Positions 25,495-35,749 of a stretch of DNA of 64,000 bases are shown piece after piece. The notes beneath the pieces were generated by a model. That model was not told the DNA's origin. It saw nothing but the letters and a program-made list of their open reading frames with translations, and searched no databases. The stretch comes from JBFMDN01 sp040753915 (lineage in GTDB: Bacteria; Desulfobacterota; Desulfomonilia; Desulfomonilales; Desulfomonilaceae), in NCBI GenBank assembly GCA_040753915.1, contig JBFMDN010000011.1, forward strand, positions 1 to 64,000. Direction: 5' to 3'. Numbering within the stretch: the first letter of the stretch is position 1; the number at the start of each line of letters is the position of its first letter. The position numbers and the translations under genes were made by a program.

Positions 25495-25647
25495 ATGGAC
25501 CCGAAGAAAATTCTACAAGGGAGGCGATTATTGATTGTCGACGATGAACCGGATGTCCTCGAAACGCTGATTGAAACCCTGCTGGACGTGTGCTGCACGT
25601 CTGCAGCTCGGTCATGGGATCAAATGGTCTCACACGAATCCAGGTAA
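25495..25647 (+). pseudogene. response-regulator receiver domain, truncated
   Basis: 50 codons from ATG 25495, after GGGAG. RRLLIVDDEPDVLETLIETL is the first strand and helix of a CheY-like receiver domain, with the acidic pair DD. After about 36 residues the sequence departs from the family and stops at 25645, before the phosphorylated aspartate. A remnant. Confidence 0.75.
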
Positions 25648-25788
25648 CCGTTGCGGCACGTACAGTTGAATCCTAATCCGACAACAGCCTGCGAAATCAT
25701 CCTTGGGGCATCGTTCGCTCTGACAATAATTCACGGGACAGGTTAGACTGGTTGGTTTCACCGGTTTTCTTGATTTTTCACCGTGCAT
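25630..25788 (-). CDS. small cysteine-rich protein, 52 aa
   Basis: Start at ATG 25788, directly after GGAGGAG at a good distance. The product has five cysteines in ~25 residues (CPVNYCQSERCPKDDFAGCC), which could bind a metal. Basic N-terminus. No known family. It overlaps the end of the truncated receiver gene on the other strand by 18 nt. Confidence 0.5.
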   Translation of the reverse strand: MHGEKSRKPVKPTSLTCPVNYCQSERCPKDDFAGCCRIRIQLYVPQRLPGFV

Positions 25789-26101
25789 TAGTTTCTCCTC
25801 CATTCGAGACCCCATTCTGACGATCCAAGGCATTTCCGTGTTCTTTAATATTCATGCTGACGGGCACTCAGAAGTTTCAAAGAGCTCTCCTTCGTTTAAT
25901 GCACGCTGACGTGCTTTTTGCCGCGCTGTTGCCCCGGCGCGTACCTTCCTTGCGGTATGCTATAAGGTCATGGACTTGTCCAGAGAAGCGCAGAGCACAC
26001 CTCAAGGCCGCCTTCCTTGGTGAAGCCAACCTCCCCGCGATTTCTGCCAGAATACCATTAGAAATGGCCTTCTATTTTTGCGTGGAAGCATGGGGCCACG
26101 C
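25789..26101. other. intergenic, nothing recognised
   Basis: About 310 bp between the cysteine-rich ORF and the permease gene; short frames only, none with a ribosome site. Confidence 0.4.
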
Positions 26102-27334
26102 TCACTCGCATCTCAAAGCATCGATCGGATTGAGTCTCGAAGCCCTGAAAGCGGGATAAAAGCCGGAGAAGACGCCAATTACCGCTGAAACACTGAAAGC
26201 CAGGCCTACTGCGCCCAGGCTCACCAGCACCGGCCAATTGGTGGCCTGCGCAAAGATGTAAGCAGCCCCGATCCCTAGCACTATTCCCATCGCTCCCCCG
26301 AGCATTGTTAACACACATGCTTCTACGAGGAACTGTACCAGGATATCCAGCGTCTTGGCTCCCACTGCCATCCTTATGCCGATTTCCTTTGTGCGTTCCG
26401 TTACGGAAATCAGGGTGATGTTCATCACGCCGATCCCGCCGACAAGCAGAGAGATTGACGCGATGGAGCTGAGCAGGATCGTCAGGATTCTGAGAGAGTC
26501 CTCCGAAGCACGCATGAGATCGGTTAGGCTCTTGACAGTGAAATCGTTTTCGCCGCCAGGGGCTATCCGATGCCTCTTTGCCAGGAGCTGGGTTACGTCC
26601 TCCACGGTGCGAGAGATGACGTCCTCAGATTCAGCCTGAATCACGATGTATTTCACTTCGTCCTGAAAGGGCGTGCCAAACAACCGAGAATAGGCTGCCG
26701 CAATCGGCACAAACACGGCATCGTCTTGATCGTCGCCGCCCGCAGACTTCCCTCTGGTCTCCAACACCCCGATGACCTGAAATGGAACATTCTGAATCCT
26801 CACGTCCTTGCCAATCGGATCGGCATCTCCCATGAGCTTTTCCGCCACGGTGTTTCCGATCACACAGACCTTTGAACCTGCACGTTCCTCCTGGAGGCTG
26901 AAAAGCCTACCCACCCCGACCTGCCAGTCTCGAGCAAGGAAATAGTCTCCGGTCACACCTGATACCTGAACACGCCAATTGCGATTCCCGTGGACCACTT
27001 GCGTCAACTGTCCCCACACGGGAGACGCTGCCCTGACTGTGGGACACAGATTCCGAATCGCATCGCAGTCTCTGACCGTCAAGGTGTGACACGTTCCCGC
27101 ACCCATGTGGGCGCCACCTTGCTTGGTGGCTCCAGGGGTAACATAGATGAGGTTGCTTCCCATGGAGCGAATCCGGTCACCAATCAGTTCCCTAGCCCCC
27201 ATCCCGAGAGCTACCATCACAATGACAGCCCCAACTCCAATGAGGATACCGAGCATAGCCAGGAGGGTTCGGAGAACATTTACCCTCAAAGAGCTCACTG
27301 CCACGCTGAGTACATTTGGGAGTCTGTTTAACAT
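26102..27334 (-). CDS. MacB-type ABC transporter permease, without ATPase domain
   Basis: 410 residues. One N-terminal helix (LRTLLAMLGILIGVGAVIVM), a large periplasmic MacB core domain, then three C-terminal helices (LVGGIGVMNITLISVTERTK, LVEACVLTMLGGAMGIVLGI, a last one near AFSVSAVIGVFSGFYPAFRA). This is the FtsX/MacB mechanotransmission fold. Unlike MacB itself it lacks the N-terminal nucleotide-binding domain, and no separate ATPase is nearby. It follows a MacA-like gene after 57 nt, so export of a small molecule, peptide or lipid is likely. Confidence 0.9.
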   Translation of the reverse strand: MLNRLPNVLSVAVSSLRVNVLRTLLAMLGILIGVGAVIVMVALGMGARELIGDRIRSMGSNLIYVTPGATKQGGAHMGAGTCHTLTVRDCDAIRNLCPTVRAASPVWGQLTQVVHGNRNWRVQVSGVTGDYFLARDWQVGVGRLFSLQEERAGSKVCVIGNTVAEKLMGDADPIGKDVRIQNVPFQVIGVLETRGKSAGGDDQDDAVFVPIAAAYSRLFGTPFQDEVKYIVIQAESEDVISRTVEDVTQLLAKRHRIAPGGENDFTVKSLTDLMRASEDSLRILTILLSSIASISLLVGGIGVMNITLISVTERTKEIGIRMAVGAKTLDILVQFLVEACVLTMLGGAMGIVLGIGAAYIFAQATNWPVLVSLGAVGLAFSVSAVIGVFSGFYPAFRASRLNPIDALRCE

Positions 27335-27391
27335 GACTCAAATCCTTGGAATACGCAGATTTGACCACTGCCTTTGGCTCTCGCCTGACAC

Positions 27392-28597
27392 CTAGAAACG
27401 AAGGCCTCTCAAGTGTTTTTCCTGACCCTTCTTGCCCATGGCATGCACGACCACGCGGTCGCCAACCTGGAGCTCTTCGGAAAAGACCTGCACTTTCTCA
27501 GTGCCCTGGATTCCGAGCCGAACTTTCACGCCCTTAATCTGCCTGTCATCGTGGAGCTTCCATACCATCTGATCTCCTCTGGCGGAGAAGGCTTTTCTTG
27601 CAGAAGTCCCAGGAGAAGACTTGAGCTCCATGGCCGAAGAGGCCGGCTTGAATCGCAATGCAGCCTCCGGCACCAACATGGCGTCATGGGCTTCGCTCAG
27701 AAAGATCGTCACATTTGCGGTCATGCCAGGACGCAGCTTCAGAGAGCTGTTGTCCACATCGAGGACCACCGTGTACGTGACGACGTTTTGCTCCACTTTG
27801 GGTTCGTTTCGCACCTGTTTGACCGTGGCCGAGAATGGTTCGTCCGGGAATGAGGGCACGGTGAACGTGGCTTTCTTCCCCGGTTCCACTCGTCCGATGT
27901 CGGCTTCATCCACACTTGCATGAACCTGCATCCGGGACAGGTCTTCGGCGATCTTGAATAGCACGGGAGCTTGAAAGGTTGCTGCCACAGTCTGTCCCAC
28001 ATCCACGCTGCGCGAGGTAACGACGCCATTCACCGGCGCAACAATCCTGGTGTATTCGAGTTGAACCTCAGCCTTTCTTAGCTTGGCCAGCAGTTGTTCG
28101 ATCCGGGCCCGTTCTAGGAGCACTTGGGCTTCCGCACGGTCTGCGCGCGTCTTGGCTGCGTCGTAATCGCTCTGGGAAATGGAGTGATTGGCAATGAGAG
28201 TCTCTTTGCGGGCAAGTGTGCGACGTTCGTCTTCCCACGTCACCTGGGCCTGGTTGAGAGCAGCCCTTGCAGCAGCCACGTCCGCTCGCGCCTGGTCCAA
28301 TTCGGCTTTGAACATGGCTGGGTCGATAAGGGCGATAAGCTGCCCTTGGTGAACCTTTGACTCAAAATCCGCATACAGCTCTTTGATCGTGCCCGACACC
28401 TGGCTACCCACCAGCACCTCGATAAGAGGCTTCACGGTGCCCGTCGACGTGATCTGAGAGCGTACGCTACCCTTTTCCACCGGGACTGCAACGTACTGGG
28501 GCTCCGACGAGTTGTTGCGATAGTTGACGTAAGCGCCAAGAAAAGCAATGGAGGCTAACACCAAAGCCACGACAATGCCGAGGGTAACTCGTTTCAC
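27392..28597 (-). CDS. MacA/HlyD-type membrane fusion protein
   Basis: 401 residues from GTG 28597, which follows CGGAGAACGTGAC; a TTG six codons upstream is weaker. One N-terminal membrane anchor (LGIVVALVLASIAFLGAYV), then a biotinyl-lipoyl half, a long helical hairpin (residues ~90-165, ARADVAAARAALNQAQVTWE), the second half VAPVNGVVTSRSVDVGQTV, and a beta-barrel with LRPGMTANVTIF. It bridges inner-membrane permease and outer-membrane channel. Partner permease is adjacent; no outer-membrane factor is seen. Confidence 0.9.
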   Translation of the reverse strand: MKRVTLGIVVALVLASIAFLGAYVNYRNNSSEPQYVAVPVEKGSVRSQITSTGTVKPLIEVLVGSQVSGTIKELYADFESKVHQGQLIALIDPAMFKAELDQARADVAAARAALNQAQVTWEDERRTLARKETLIANHSISQSDYDAAKTRADRAEAQVLLERARIEQLLAKLRKAEVQLEYTRIVAPVNGVVTSRSVDVGQTVAATFQAPVLFKIAEDLSRMQVHASVDEADIGRVEPGKKATFTVPSFPDEPFSATVKQVRNEPKVEQNVVTYTVVLDVDNSSLKLRPGMTANVTIFLSEAHDAMLVPEAALRFKPASSAMELKSSPGTSARKAFSARGDQMVWKLHDDRQIKGVKVRLGIQGTEKVQVFSEELQVGDRVVVHAMGKKGQEKHLRGLRF

Positions 28598-28934
28598 GTC
28601 ACGTTCTCCGTGCAATTATCAGTCGTTTTCGACCAATGGACCCATGATAAACCGGCGGCGAAACCAATCGGCCGACTGTTGACACGCCCTTTGGGTCCAG
28701 CCATCTGTCCCCGAAAAGCAATTCCTGGTTGCTTTCCTCCCACGCAGTGGGACATTCTACATGAAGCGGGGCTCCCCGTCAAAGCTCGACACCGGGGCTC
28801 TCAGTACATGACACCCTTTCAAGGAGTGAGGGTGGCCCATCCGTACGGCGCACGGTTCCCCGTAACAAGACCACCACCTCCCTAGCCGCCACACTCCGCT
28901 GTGTCCCACCTCACATTCCTCCGTTTCTCGTCGA
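28598..28934. other. intergenic, nothing recognised
   Basis: About 340 bp between the membrane fusion gene and the TonB receptor gene on the same strand; no gene, hairpin or clear promoter found. Confidence 0.4.
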
Positions 28935-31412
28935 TCATTCTCGTCGATTGCGGCTGGTGCTCATTACGTTTGCCAGGTTGGGAATTCTCGCTCCCCATCT
29001 ATAAACGCTGCCGACCGCTGACTCGAAGGTGCCGTACAGACGCCTCTGCATCCTCTCCAAGTCTGCGATCGTTGGAACTCTCATTCTATCGAAGTTCAGA
29101 TTGGCTTTTACGCCGCCGTAGTACGTGCGGCCCTCATTAGGAAACCAGCCCTCATAGCTACCCAGGGGCGAATAAATGCTTGGAGGCGATAGATAGCCGA
29201 TAAGGGCATATTGGCGATCCGTGAAGTTTCGAATGCCGAAGTATACAGTGGCGTCATTATCGAAAAAACTCTGGGAAAACGCAAGATCTCCCCATTTTGC
29301 AGGCTCAAGGGGTTCCCATATGTTGTATACGTCATTCTGCCTGTAACGGCTTCCAACGTAGTAATATTTGATCATTGCGGAAAAACCCCATTCGTCGTTG
29401 TTGTATTTCAAGGACACGTTTGCCATTTCACCGGGATTCTGAAAGATCCATTTGTCTTCGGTGGTTAGACCGTTGATCGGGGTCAGGCCCGGAAGGAAAT
29501 TGCTTCGCACGCGAACCATCTGTCTCGTCCAGGTCCCTTGGAGGGTCCAGCAAGGGGTTATTCTCAGGAGGGCATCAATCTCAACGCCGGAGTGGGAAAC
29601 GTCTCTCACGTTCATGTTTATGCTTTGGCCGAGTAGGTCTATACCGTTTAGGATTTCGTTGTCCATGTAGAGGTCATAATACACAACACTTGCATAGATA
29701 TTCGGGGTGAACCAATGCCTCAGACCCCACTCTTGCAGCGTTCCTTCTTCGGGGTCGAGAAGCACGAAGGGTGGAATAGGAGGGTAGTAAGGCATATAAG
29801 CTTTGACCATGTCCCAGAATTCGGGAAACCGGTACGTGCGCGAGTGCTTGTAGTAGACACTGGAACCGAGCTCCTTGTCATAGACAAGTCCAACAGCCCA
29901 TTGGGAGGCGCTTTTGTTTCGCCCTAGCCTCAGGCTGGGGCTTGTAATGCTTCTGTTATTGTCGTTCGCGTACAGATCCTTGAGGTCGAAGCTCTGGCAC
30001 CGGTACCCGAGATCCAGGTACAGGCGATCCCAGAGGCGAATCTGATTCATTACGTAGTAGCTGATGGATTCTCGATAACCCGACGCTTCCGCCTCGTGTG
30101 TGGAATTGTCTTTGCTCCTCGCTTCCCGGACGAACTTTCCATCCAGGAGATCTAACCCCACGGTCAATTCATTGGTGAGCACGGAGAATTTGTCCTTGCG
30201 AAAATATTTGAACGACAGCCCCTCGTCCTGCCATCGTCGATCCGACATTCCAGCCCAACCGTACCACATGTCTATCCTTAAGTCGTCTCGATAGTAGTTC
30301 GCGATGATCTCGAAATTGCCGAGCCTACCCCCCTCGTAGAAGAGTCGCGCAATGCTTACCGAGTCCCACCGTTCGTAAGGACCGTCAAAAGCAAAAAAAT
30401 ATGGCACGTTACGAGTGTCCCGCCGTTCCCATGCAGTCCGATCGATCATGCCCGCGTACGCGGCCCGGGTGTTTGTAAGCAATTGGGAGAATTCAACGGC
30501 AAGTCCCGGTGTGATCTTCCAGTTGACACTGCCCTGCAGGCTGGTCATGGACCACGGACCCGGACGTGGGAGAGGTTCTTCATCGCGTCCGTTGCCCTCG
30601 TACACGCGGAATCCGTCCGTGAAGTACGCGCCGACAAACATCCCTGCCGCGAGCGGGCCTTTGACCATGTTACTTGCAACCCATCCCCTATTGGTTTGCC
30701 ACGACCCGACCTCCGCGCCCCAGTATGTCCCCGGGTTCTGTCGAGGCCTTTTGGGAATGATGTTGACGGCTCCTCCTATCGCCTTCGTACCGAACTGCAC
30801 GGTACCGTCGCCTCGAAGCACCTCTATTCGCTCGATTGCTTCAGGGAAAACAGCCATCCATGGGGCATCTCGCATGGCGCTGTTGAGGGAGCGGCCGTCG
30901 TAGAGGAGGTTCACACGGTCTTGCGGGGCGTTCGAGAAGCCTCTCATCACCACCTCGGAATCGAACGGAACCGCCGAGTAACCGGACGTGTATACACCGG
31001 GCAGGCCCTGGAGCATCGTGGGCACGCCGAGATTTCCCTGAGCCGCAATCCCTTTGTTTTCGACGATGCTGACGGCTGCGGGGACGTTCGCCAGATTTTG
31101 AGGACGCCCCCCTGTGGAGACCACTTCACCTGGAGTCAAGGGGTAGTCTGAGCCCGGTTGGCCCGCTGGAATCGGCTCGCTCGTGCCGAAGCCTTCGCCG
31201 GACGTTCCAGTGGCAGTCTGCACCTGCCTGCGATCTGAGCGAGGAGCATCGATTTCTACCGGAGCAAGCTCCTCCCACCTTTGGTCCGAAGGCTGCGTCT
31301 GTGAGGAAGCCTGCTGAGCGTCGGCCGACGTCAAACCCAAAGTCACCACACACGTAACCACCAGAACAAACGAGATAAGTGCTGTGTGCAAGAGAAGAGT
31401 CGAATCTCTCAT
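28935..31412 (-). CDS. TonB-dependent outer-membrane receptor
   Basis: 825 residues from ATG 31412, after AGGAGACACAGAA. Signal peptide to about residue 32 (TCVVTLGLTSADAQ). Plug domain with NVPAAVSIVENKGIAAQGNL, VVMRGFSNAPQDRVNLLYDG and IERIEVLRGDGTVQFGTKAI, then a 22-strand barrel rich in aromatics; strand motif YFGIRNFTDRQYALIGY is typical of the receptor's last third. Receptors normally end on an aromatic in the last strand; here YYGGVKANLNF is followed by ~50 more residues, an unusual tail. The neighbouring CobN-like gene and riboswitch suggest a corrinoid, cobalt or tetrapyrrole substrate. Confidence 0.9.
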   Translation of the reverse strand: MRDSTLLLHTALISFVLVVTCVVTLGLTSADAQQASSQTQPSDQRWEELAPVEIDAPRSDRRQVQTATGTSGEGFGTSEPIPAGQPGSDYPLTPGEVVSTGGRPQNLANVPAAVSIVENKGIAAQGNLGVPTMLQGLPGVYTSGYSAVPFDSEVVMRGFSNAPQDRVNLLYDGRSLNSAMRDAPWMAVFPEAIERIEVLRGDGTVQFGTKAIGGAVNIIPKRPRQNPGTYWGAEVGSWQTNRGWVASNMVKGPLAAGMFVGAYFTDGFRVYEGNGRDEEPLPRPGPWSMTSLQGSVNWKITPGLAVEFSQLLTNTRAAYAGMIDRTAWERRDTRNVPYFFAFDGPYERWDSVSIARLFYEGGRLGNFEIIANYYRDDLRIDMWYGWAGMSDRRWQDEGLSFKYFRKDKFSVLTNELTVGLDLLDGKFVREARSKDNSTHEAEASGYRESISYYVMNQIRLWDRLYLDLGYRCQSFDLKDLYANDNNRSITSPSLRLGRNKSASQWAVGLVYDKELGSSVYYKHSRTYRFPEFWDMVKAYMPYYPPIPPFVLLDPEEGTLQEWGLRHWFTPNIYASVVYYDLYMDNEILNGIDLLGQSINMNVRDVSHSGVEIDALLRITPCWTLQGTWTRQMVRVRSNFLPGLTPINGLTTEDKWIFQNPGEMANVSLKYNNDEWGFSAMIKYYYVGSRYRQNDVYNIWEPLEPAKWGDLAFSQSFFDNDATVYFGIRNFTDRQYALIGYLSPPSIYSPLGSYEGWFPNEGRTYYGGVKANLNFDRMRVPTIADLERMQRRLYGTFESAVGSVYRWGARIPNLANVMSTSRNRRE

Positions 31413-31828
31413 TTCTGTGTCTCCTGGTGCAAATGGAATAATGAATCGAAGCGAGTTGCAGGCAGTGGCTCCTACGGCCGACCACTCTGACGACACGAAA
31501 AACTTTTCGGCCTGTCCTCTGCCGATGCGCAGGACGCAGATCGGACACTGCATGTTTGGTCAGCCAAACAAGCTGCAACGAGATTGATCTTGACTTCGGG
31601 GGCTCAGGCTTGGATAGTGGCGAGAAAGGGAATGGCTGCAAATTCCCGCTTGCCTCGGGTTCCGTCGCTACCGGAACCCGGGGCCCCAGCACGTGCCCGC
31701 CGGTGTCAACTCACGATTAGGTTATCCGACAATTGAGAACCTCCTTCCTGGAGCAACGACCACACAGTCTGAAAAGGCAGCGGCCCGGACTGACGGCTCA
31801 GCCAAGGGGGAGACGCGAAGTAAAACAG
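31413..31828 (-). other. leader region of the TonB receptor gene, one strong hairpin
   Basis: 416 bp between the CobN-like stop and the receptor start. It contains the hairpin GGGTTCCG-TCGCTAC-CGGAACCC at 31657-31679 and, on the minus strand further on, CGCCACT and CCCGAAGTCAAG, words that faintly recall a cobalamin aptamer. I cannot build a full aptamer, so no riboswitch is called. No gene was seen. Confidence 0.4.
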
Positions 31829-34800
31829 TTACGGGTGGCTCTTCGTTCGCCGACCGCGCCTCCTCATGCCTATTGCAATGAAGACAAGCACTAACACGGC
31901 GAACAGAATCGCGTACCACTGTGCGCCGGACGAGGGTAGTTTCGTGCTCTCGTCCTGGGAATTCACGTCCTCCATCTTGTATCCTTCCACGCTCTCTTCG
32001 CTTTTGCCATCGGCTTCCTTCTCTTGCTCCTTCTTCGTTTCGGGAGTTGCTTGCTTGTCAAAGCCTTCGTTCAATTGCTTCTTGGTCTGAGCCAATTCGG
32101 CCGCCTGTTGTTCGAGGCTCTTCTTGAGCGCTTTCTCCAGAGCCACCTTGAATCGCTCCACCATCTCAGGCGACAACACACCCGGGATCGAGATAATGTT
32201 CATCACCATGTTGTTGAGCAAAGGGTTGTTGCATGTGTGGTCACAGCACGCTACGCCCTGTTCCACCACACTGATAGCGTACTCTGCGGCAAGCTTTTTC
32301 TTCGTGGCTTCGTCGGCCTGCCAGTATTCCTTTCGGATCGCCTCCAACATCCTGGCGGTAATTGACTGATAGGCCCAAGGATTAGCCTCATTGAAGAACG
32401 ATTTGATAGCAAGATCGTACTTGTCCTCAACGTAGACAGCGAACGTCTCGCGCCACTTGGCCTCATCAACCGCAAAGGGCGTTGTCACCTGCCACCCCCA
32501 CAGGTGCTCGACAAATTGGGACATTTCCCTTGCACCCGCGTAGTTTTCTTTTTTCATCCCGTCGATCCATTTCGGGTTCAGGTACCGAGTGCGTAGTTCC
32601 CTGCCTATGGTCTTGCTCAGATTCTCGACGTTGATCTCGCCGGGTCTTTGCTGTCGCGTAATCAAGGTATCGGGGGCCTTACCCCGCTCTTTGCGTATTG
32701 CGAGCGCCAACCCGCCCAGATCCTGGAACATGTCGTCGTTGTCCATGGTCCCCAAGACAGCCGAGGACATGGAATGAACAGCCACGTCGGACATCCGCAG
32801 GTTCTCTTTGAACACGTCCGGAGCCTTGATTCCCCACTTGCCTTGACCATATGCGTAACCGTCATGGTTCTCAAACACCTTGGCTAACTCGTCATCGCTG
32901 TCCCAAAACCCCGACGCTGCGGTCAGCTCGGACACCCGGTTGCCGTACGCACCAGGAGTCTGGGTGAATATGCGCATCTGAGACAGCTCGCGAGCCTGGT
33001 CTTCAGCCAGCCCCGATTCCATGAGTCGCGTTCTCATCCGTTCGCTATTGTTGCGAATGAGGTTCTCGACATCATCGAGCACTGCAGCGGCCTGGACAGC
33101 TTGGTCCAAGTAGAGAAACATGTTAGGAAACATGTCCCGGTACAACCCCGATGGATTGATCAGCACATCGATCCGAGGTCTCTTCAGAACCGCACCTGGA
33201 ATAGCCTCCACACCGACCACTCGGTCACTGCTGTCCCACCTGGGCTTCATTCCCATCAGGTGGAGTATCGTAGCTTCGTTCAAGCCCTCGTTCCTGATAG
33301 TCTCTACGGCCCAAAGTACGATAGCAACCTTCTCGGGATACCGGCCCTTTTCCTTGAGGCTCTTGTCTATGATATCTTGGGCTGCCTTGGTTCCAAGCTG
33401 GTATGCTTCCTTCGAGGGTATTTTCGCAGGATCGAACCCATAGAAATTCTTCCCTGTCGGTATGGCCTCCGGGTTCCTGAAAGGATCATTCCCCTGACCG
33501 GGGGGCACGTAACGTCCGTTGAGACCGGCGACCGATCGATTCAGCTCCCTTTCCCCACATTCGGACAACCTCTGCGTGACATCTTGACCATCGCGTTCAG
33601 GATGCAACTTAAGGATGAACTGCACGGTCTCTGACAGCGCGTCTCCGTCAGGGGACACTCCGAACGTGTGCAGCCCGTACGGCATGAAGTTCTCACGCAC
33701 CTCCAAAAGGTAGTGCTCGACCTCTTCAAGGGCATCGTCCCCGATATCGGTAAGCGACAGATCCTTATCGAGTCCTAGCTTGCGAATGAGCTCCACGATC
33801 GCCTCAAATCTTACGGCCGCGGTCTCGGCACCGGAGGCCACAGAGGTCTGGTATTGATTGAGCATTTCCTGCAGCTTGCTGTATTCTCGATAGAGGCCTC
33901 CTTCTTTTATGGGAGGGATGAGATAGTCCACGATAACACCTCTCCCGCGACGCTTGGCTTGAATGCCTTCCCCCACATCATCGACCAGGTAGGGATAGAT
34001 ATTGGGGATATCGGTTATGAGCACATCTGGCGGACAGCTCGCGCTGAGGCCCGCTTGCTTTCCCGGAAGCCATTCATGGGTGGCATGTGTGCCGAAATGA
34101 ATCATGGCATCGGCACCAAAACCGTGCTTCATCCAGAGGTACGCAGCCACATACTGATGATGGGGATAGAGGGTGGGAGAATGGTAGAGTTTCTCCGGAT
34201 CATCGGACCACCCTCGAGACGGCTCGGGCATCAGCATGACATTCCCCAGCACGATCCCGGGGATAATGACCTCTCCGTCCCGAATCATTATGTCGGATTT
34301 CTCTACTTCACCCCATTGTTCAAGAACACTCTTACGGAATTCCTCCGGCAGTTGCGCAAACCAAGCTTCGTAGGTTTCCACCGGCACCCGGACGATGCTC
34401 TCGCTTCGCAGCATGTCTTCAAGCTCGCCGGGCGCCCAGTTTCCGATGTTTCTTCCGCTCTTCAGGATGAGCTCTTTAAGCCTCTCGCTGGTCAAGTCGT
34501 CTTTCGACCGTACAGTGTAGCCTTCTTTGCGTAAGCGGGCCAGAAGCTGCTCAAGGCTTGCGAAAGCATTCAAGTACCCAGCTCCTATGTTCTGTTTGCC
34601 GGGTGAATGATTGTAAAAGAGGATGATCACCTTCTTCTGATCATTGGGCTTGCGTTGGAGGTTCACCCATTTCTTGACCCGTGGAACAATGAGCTCCAGG
34701 TTCTCTTTAATAATCTTGTGAACGTAAACGCTGTTTCTCGTTTCTGCATTCATCTGCTTCTCTTTGCCGGATACAACGCTCGGCTCGACAAGACCCGAAA

Positions 34801-35749
34801 GCTCGGGATTGGCTATCGCCCAGCCCACTTCCATAGGCGGAATTCCCGTTGGGTCCTTTTTCCAATCACTGATCGTGGAAAATTGGAGGTTCAAGAGATT
34901 GAGGACAGGCACATTGAGGTGTCGCAGGCTCGCAGCAACGGACTCATCCAGGGCAGACTGAAATTTCAGAGAAAATGCGAGAACGATGTCCATGTACGGT
35001 TGCCCTGACCTATCGATCATGAGCTTCTTTAGGACGTCGGGATCCCAGCCGAATGCCATGACCGTGCTCAATCCTTCCTCTTCCAACCGTCGGATCACGT
35101 AATCCACTTGTCCGATCTGGTCCTTACCCATGAGGCGGGACAGACCCATGACCGCCACAAAGGGGGCATCCGGGCCAAAAGTGGGCCGGCTTCTATACCA
35201 TGCGAGGTAGCTATCTGCATCGGAAAATAGAGCGCCAGCGTCAGGGTGGTAGAGACCCAATACCGGCAGGACTTCCACCTTTTCATAGAGGATGAAGCGA
35301 TCGAATTCCAGATGAGCGACTTTTAGAATGAGGTTTCTAACGTTCCGGTCACTCATGTGATGATAGAAGTCTCTGATCTCATCATCGAAGACGTACCCTC
35401 GTCGCTTTAGGTCGTCGTTTTGGTTCGCCCCCCTTACCGCGTAGACGCGCTTCTTGCTGATGTCCACGTTCTTGTCCACGTATTCGACTATTCGGTTGTC
35501 CATCACATCGACAACCATGACATCGGAACCGAGAAAGGATGCACGACTTTTCTCGTTCTGTTCGATCTCCTCGAGAGTGAAAAAGGAAACCGTCGTGCCT
35601 TTGGGTAACTCGACTGTTCCTACCGCTTCGGAAACAACAAGCGTGTCTGAGTCCAGTATCAGGAGACCGATCTGCTTCCCATCACAGACTCCACAACAAA
35701 GCAGTATTGCCAGGCACGCAGGAAACATGGCAAGCGCTTTGGTTAACAA
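31829..35749 (-). CDS. exported, membrane-anchored CobN/BchH-family chelatase-like protein
   Basis: About 1306 residues. The ATG-initiated frame from 36112 cannot be used because it overlaps the riboswitch terminator; a TTG at 35749, or ATG at 35728, opens a signal peptide (MFPACLAILLCCGVCDG). The body is CobN/ChlH-type: HFGTHATHEWLPGKQAGLS, DIPNIYPYLVDDVGEGIQAK, RPRIDVLINPSGLYRDMFPN. CobN inserts cobalt into a corrin ring with CobST in the cytoplasm; this version has an exported N-terminus, a charged linker, then a C-terminal helix WYAILFAVLVLVFIAIGM and RRRGRR, so it faces the periplasm. This resembles the HmuS-type exported relatives linked to metal removal from haem, but the cobalamin riboswitch argues for cobalt or corrinoids. 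No CobS/CobT is nearby. Confidence 0.9.
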   Translation of the reverse strand: MLTKALAMFPACLAILLCCGVCDGKQIGLLILDSDTLVVSEAVGTVELPKGTTVSFFTLEEIEQNEKSRASFLGSDVMVVDVMDNRIVEYVDKNVDISKKRVYAVRGANQNDDLKRRGYVFDDEIRDFYHHMSDRNVRNLILKVAHLEFDRFILYEKVEVLPVLGLYHPDAGALFSDADSYLAWYRSRPTFGPDAPFVAVMGLSRLMGKDQIGQVDYVIRRLEEEGLSTVMAFGWDPDVLKKLMIDRSGQPYMDIVLAFSLKFQSALDESVAASLRHLNVPVLNLLNLQFSTISDWKKDPTGIPPMEVGWAIANPELSGLVEPSVVSGKEKQMNAETRNSVYVHKIIKENLELIVPRVKKWVNLQRKPNDQKKVIILFYNHSPGKQNIGAGYLNAFASLEQLLARLRKEGYTVRSKDDLTSERLKELILKSGRNIGNWAPGELEDMLRSESIVRVPVETYEAWFAQLPEEFRKSVLEQWGEVEKSDIMIRDGEVIIPGIVLGNVMLMPEPSRGWSDDPEKLYHSPTLYPHHQYVAAYLWMKHGFGADAMIHFGTHATHEWLPGKQAGLSASCPPDVLITDIPNIYPYLVDDVGEGIQAKRRGRGVIVDYLIPPIKEGGLYREYSKLQEMLNQYQTSVASGAETAAVRFEAIVELIRKLGLDKDLSLTDIGDDALEEVEHYLLEVRENFMPYGLHTFGVSPDGDALSETVQFILKLHPERDGQDVTQRLSECGERELNRSVAGLNGRYVPPGQGNDPFRNPEAIPTGKNFYGFDPAKIPSKEAYQLGTKAAQDIIDKSLKEKGRYPEKVAIVLWAVETIRNEGLNEATILHLMGMKPRWDSSDRVVGVEAIPGAVLKRPRIDVLINPSGLYRDMFPNMFLYLDQAVQAAAVLDDVENLIRNNSERMRTRLMESGLAEDQARELSQMRIFTQTPGAYGNRVSELTAASGFWDSDDELAKVFENHDGYAYGQGKWGIKAPDVFKENLRMSDVAVHSMSSAVLGTMDNDDMFQDLGGLALAIRKERGKAPDTLITRQQRPGEINVENLSKTIGRELRTRYLNPKWIDGMKKENYAGAREMSQFVEHLWGWQVTTPFAVDEAKWRETFAVYVEDKYDLAIKSFFNEANPWAYQSITARMLEAIRKEYWQADEATKKKLAAEYAISVVEQGVACCDHTCNNPLLNNMVMNIISIPGVLSPEMVERFKVALEKALKKSLEQQAAELAQTKKQLNEGFDKQATPETKKEQEKEADGKSEESVEGYKMEDVNSQDESTKLPSSGAQWYAILFAVLVLVFIAIGMRRRGRRTKSHP

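Noticed and set aside
31413..31828. A second cobalamin riboswitch upstream of the TonB receptor
   Set aside because: Only one hairpin and some short words match; the B12 box and the core pairing cannot be found, so I list only the hairpin.
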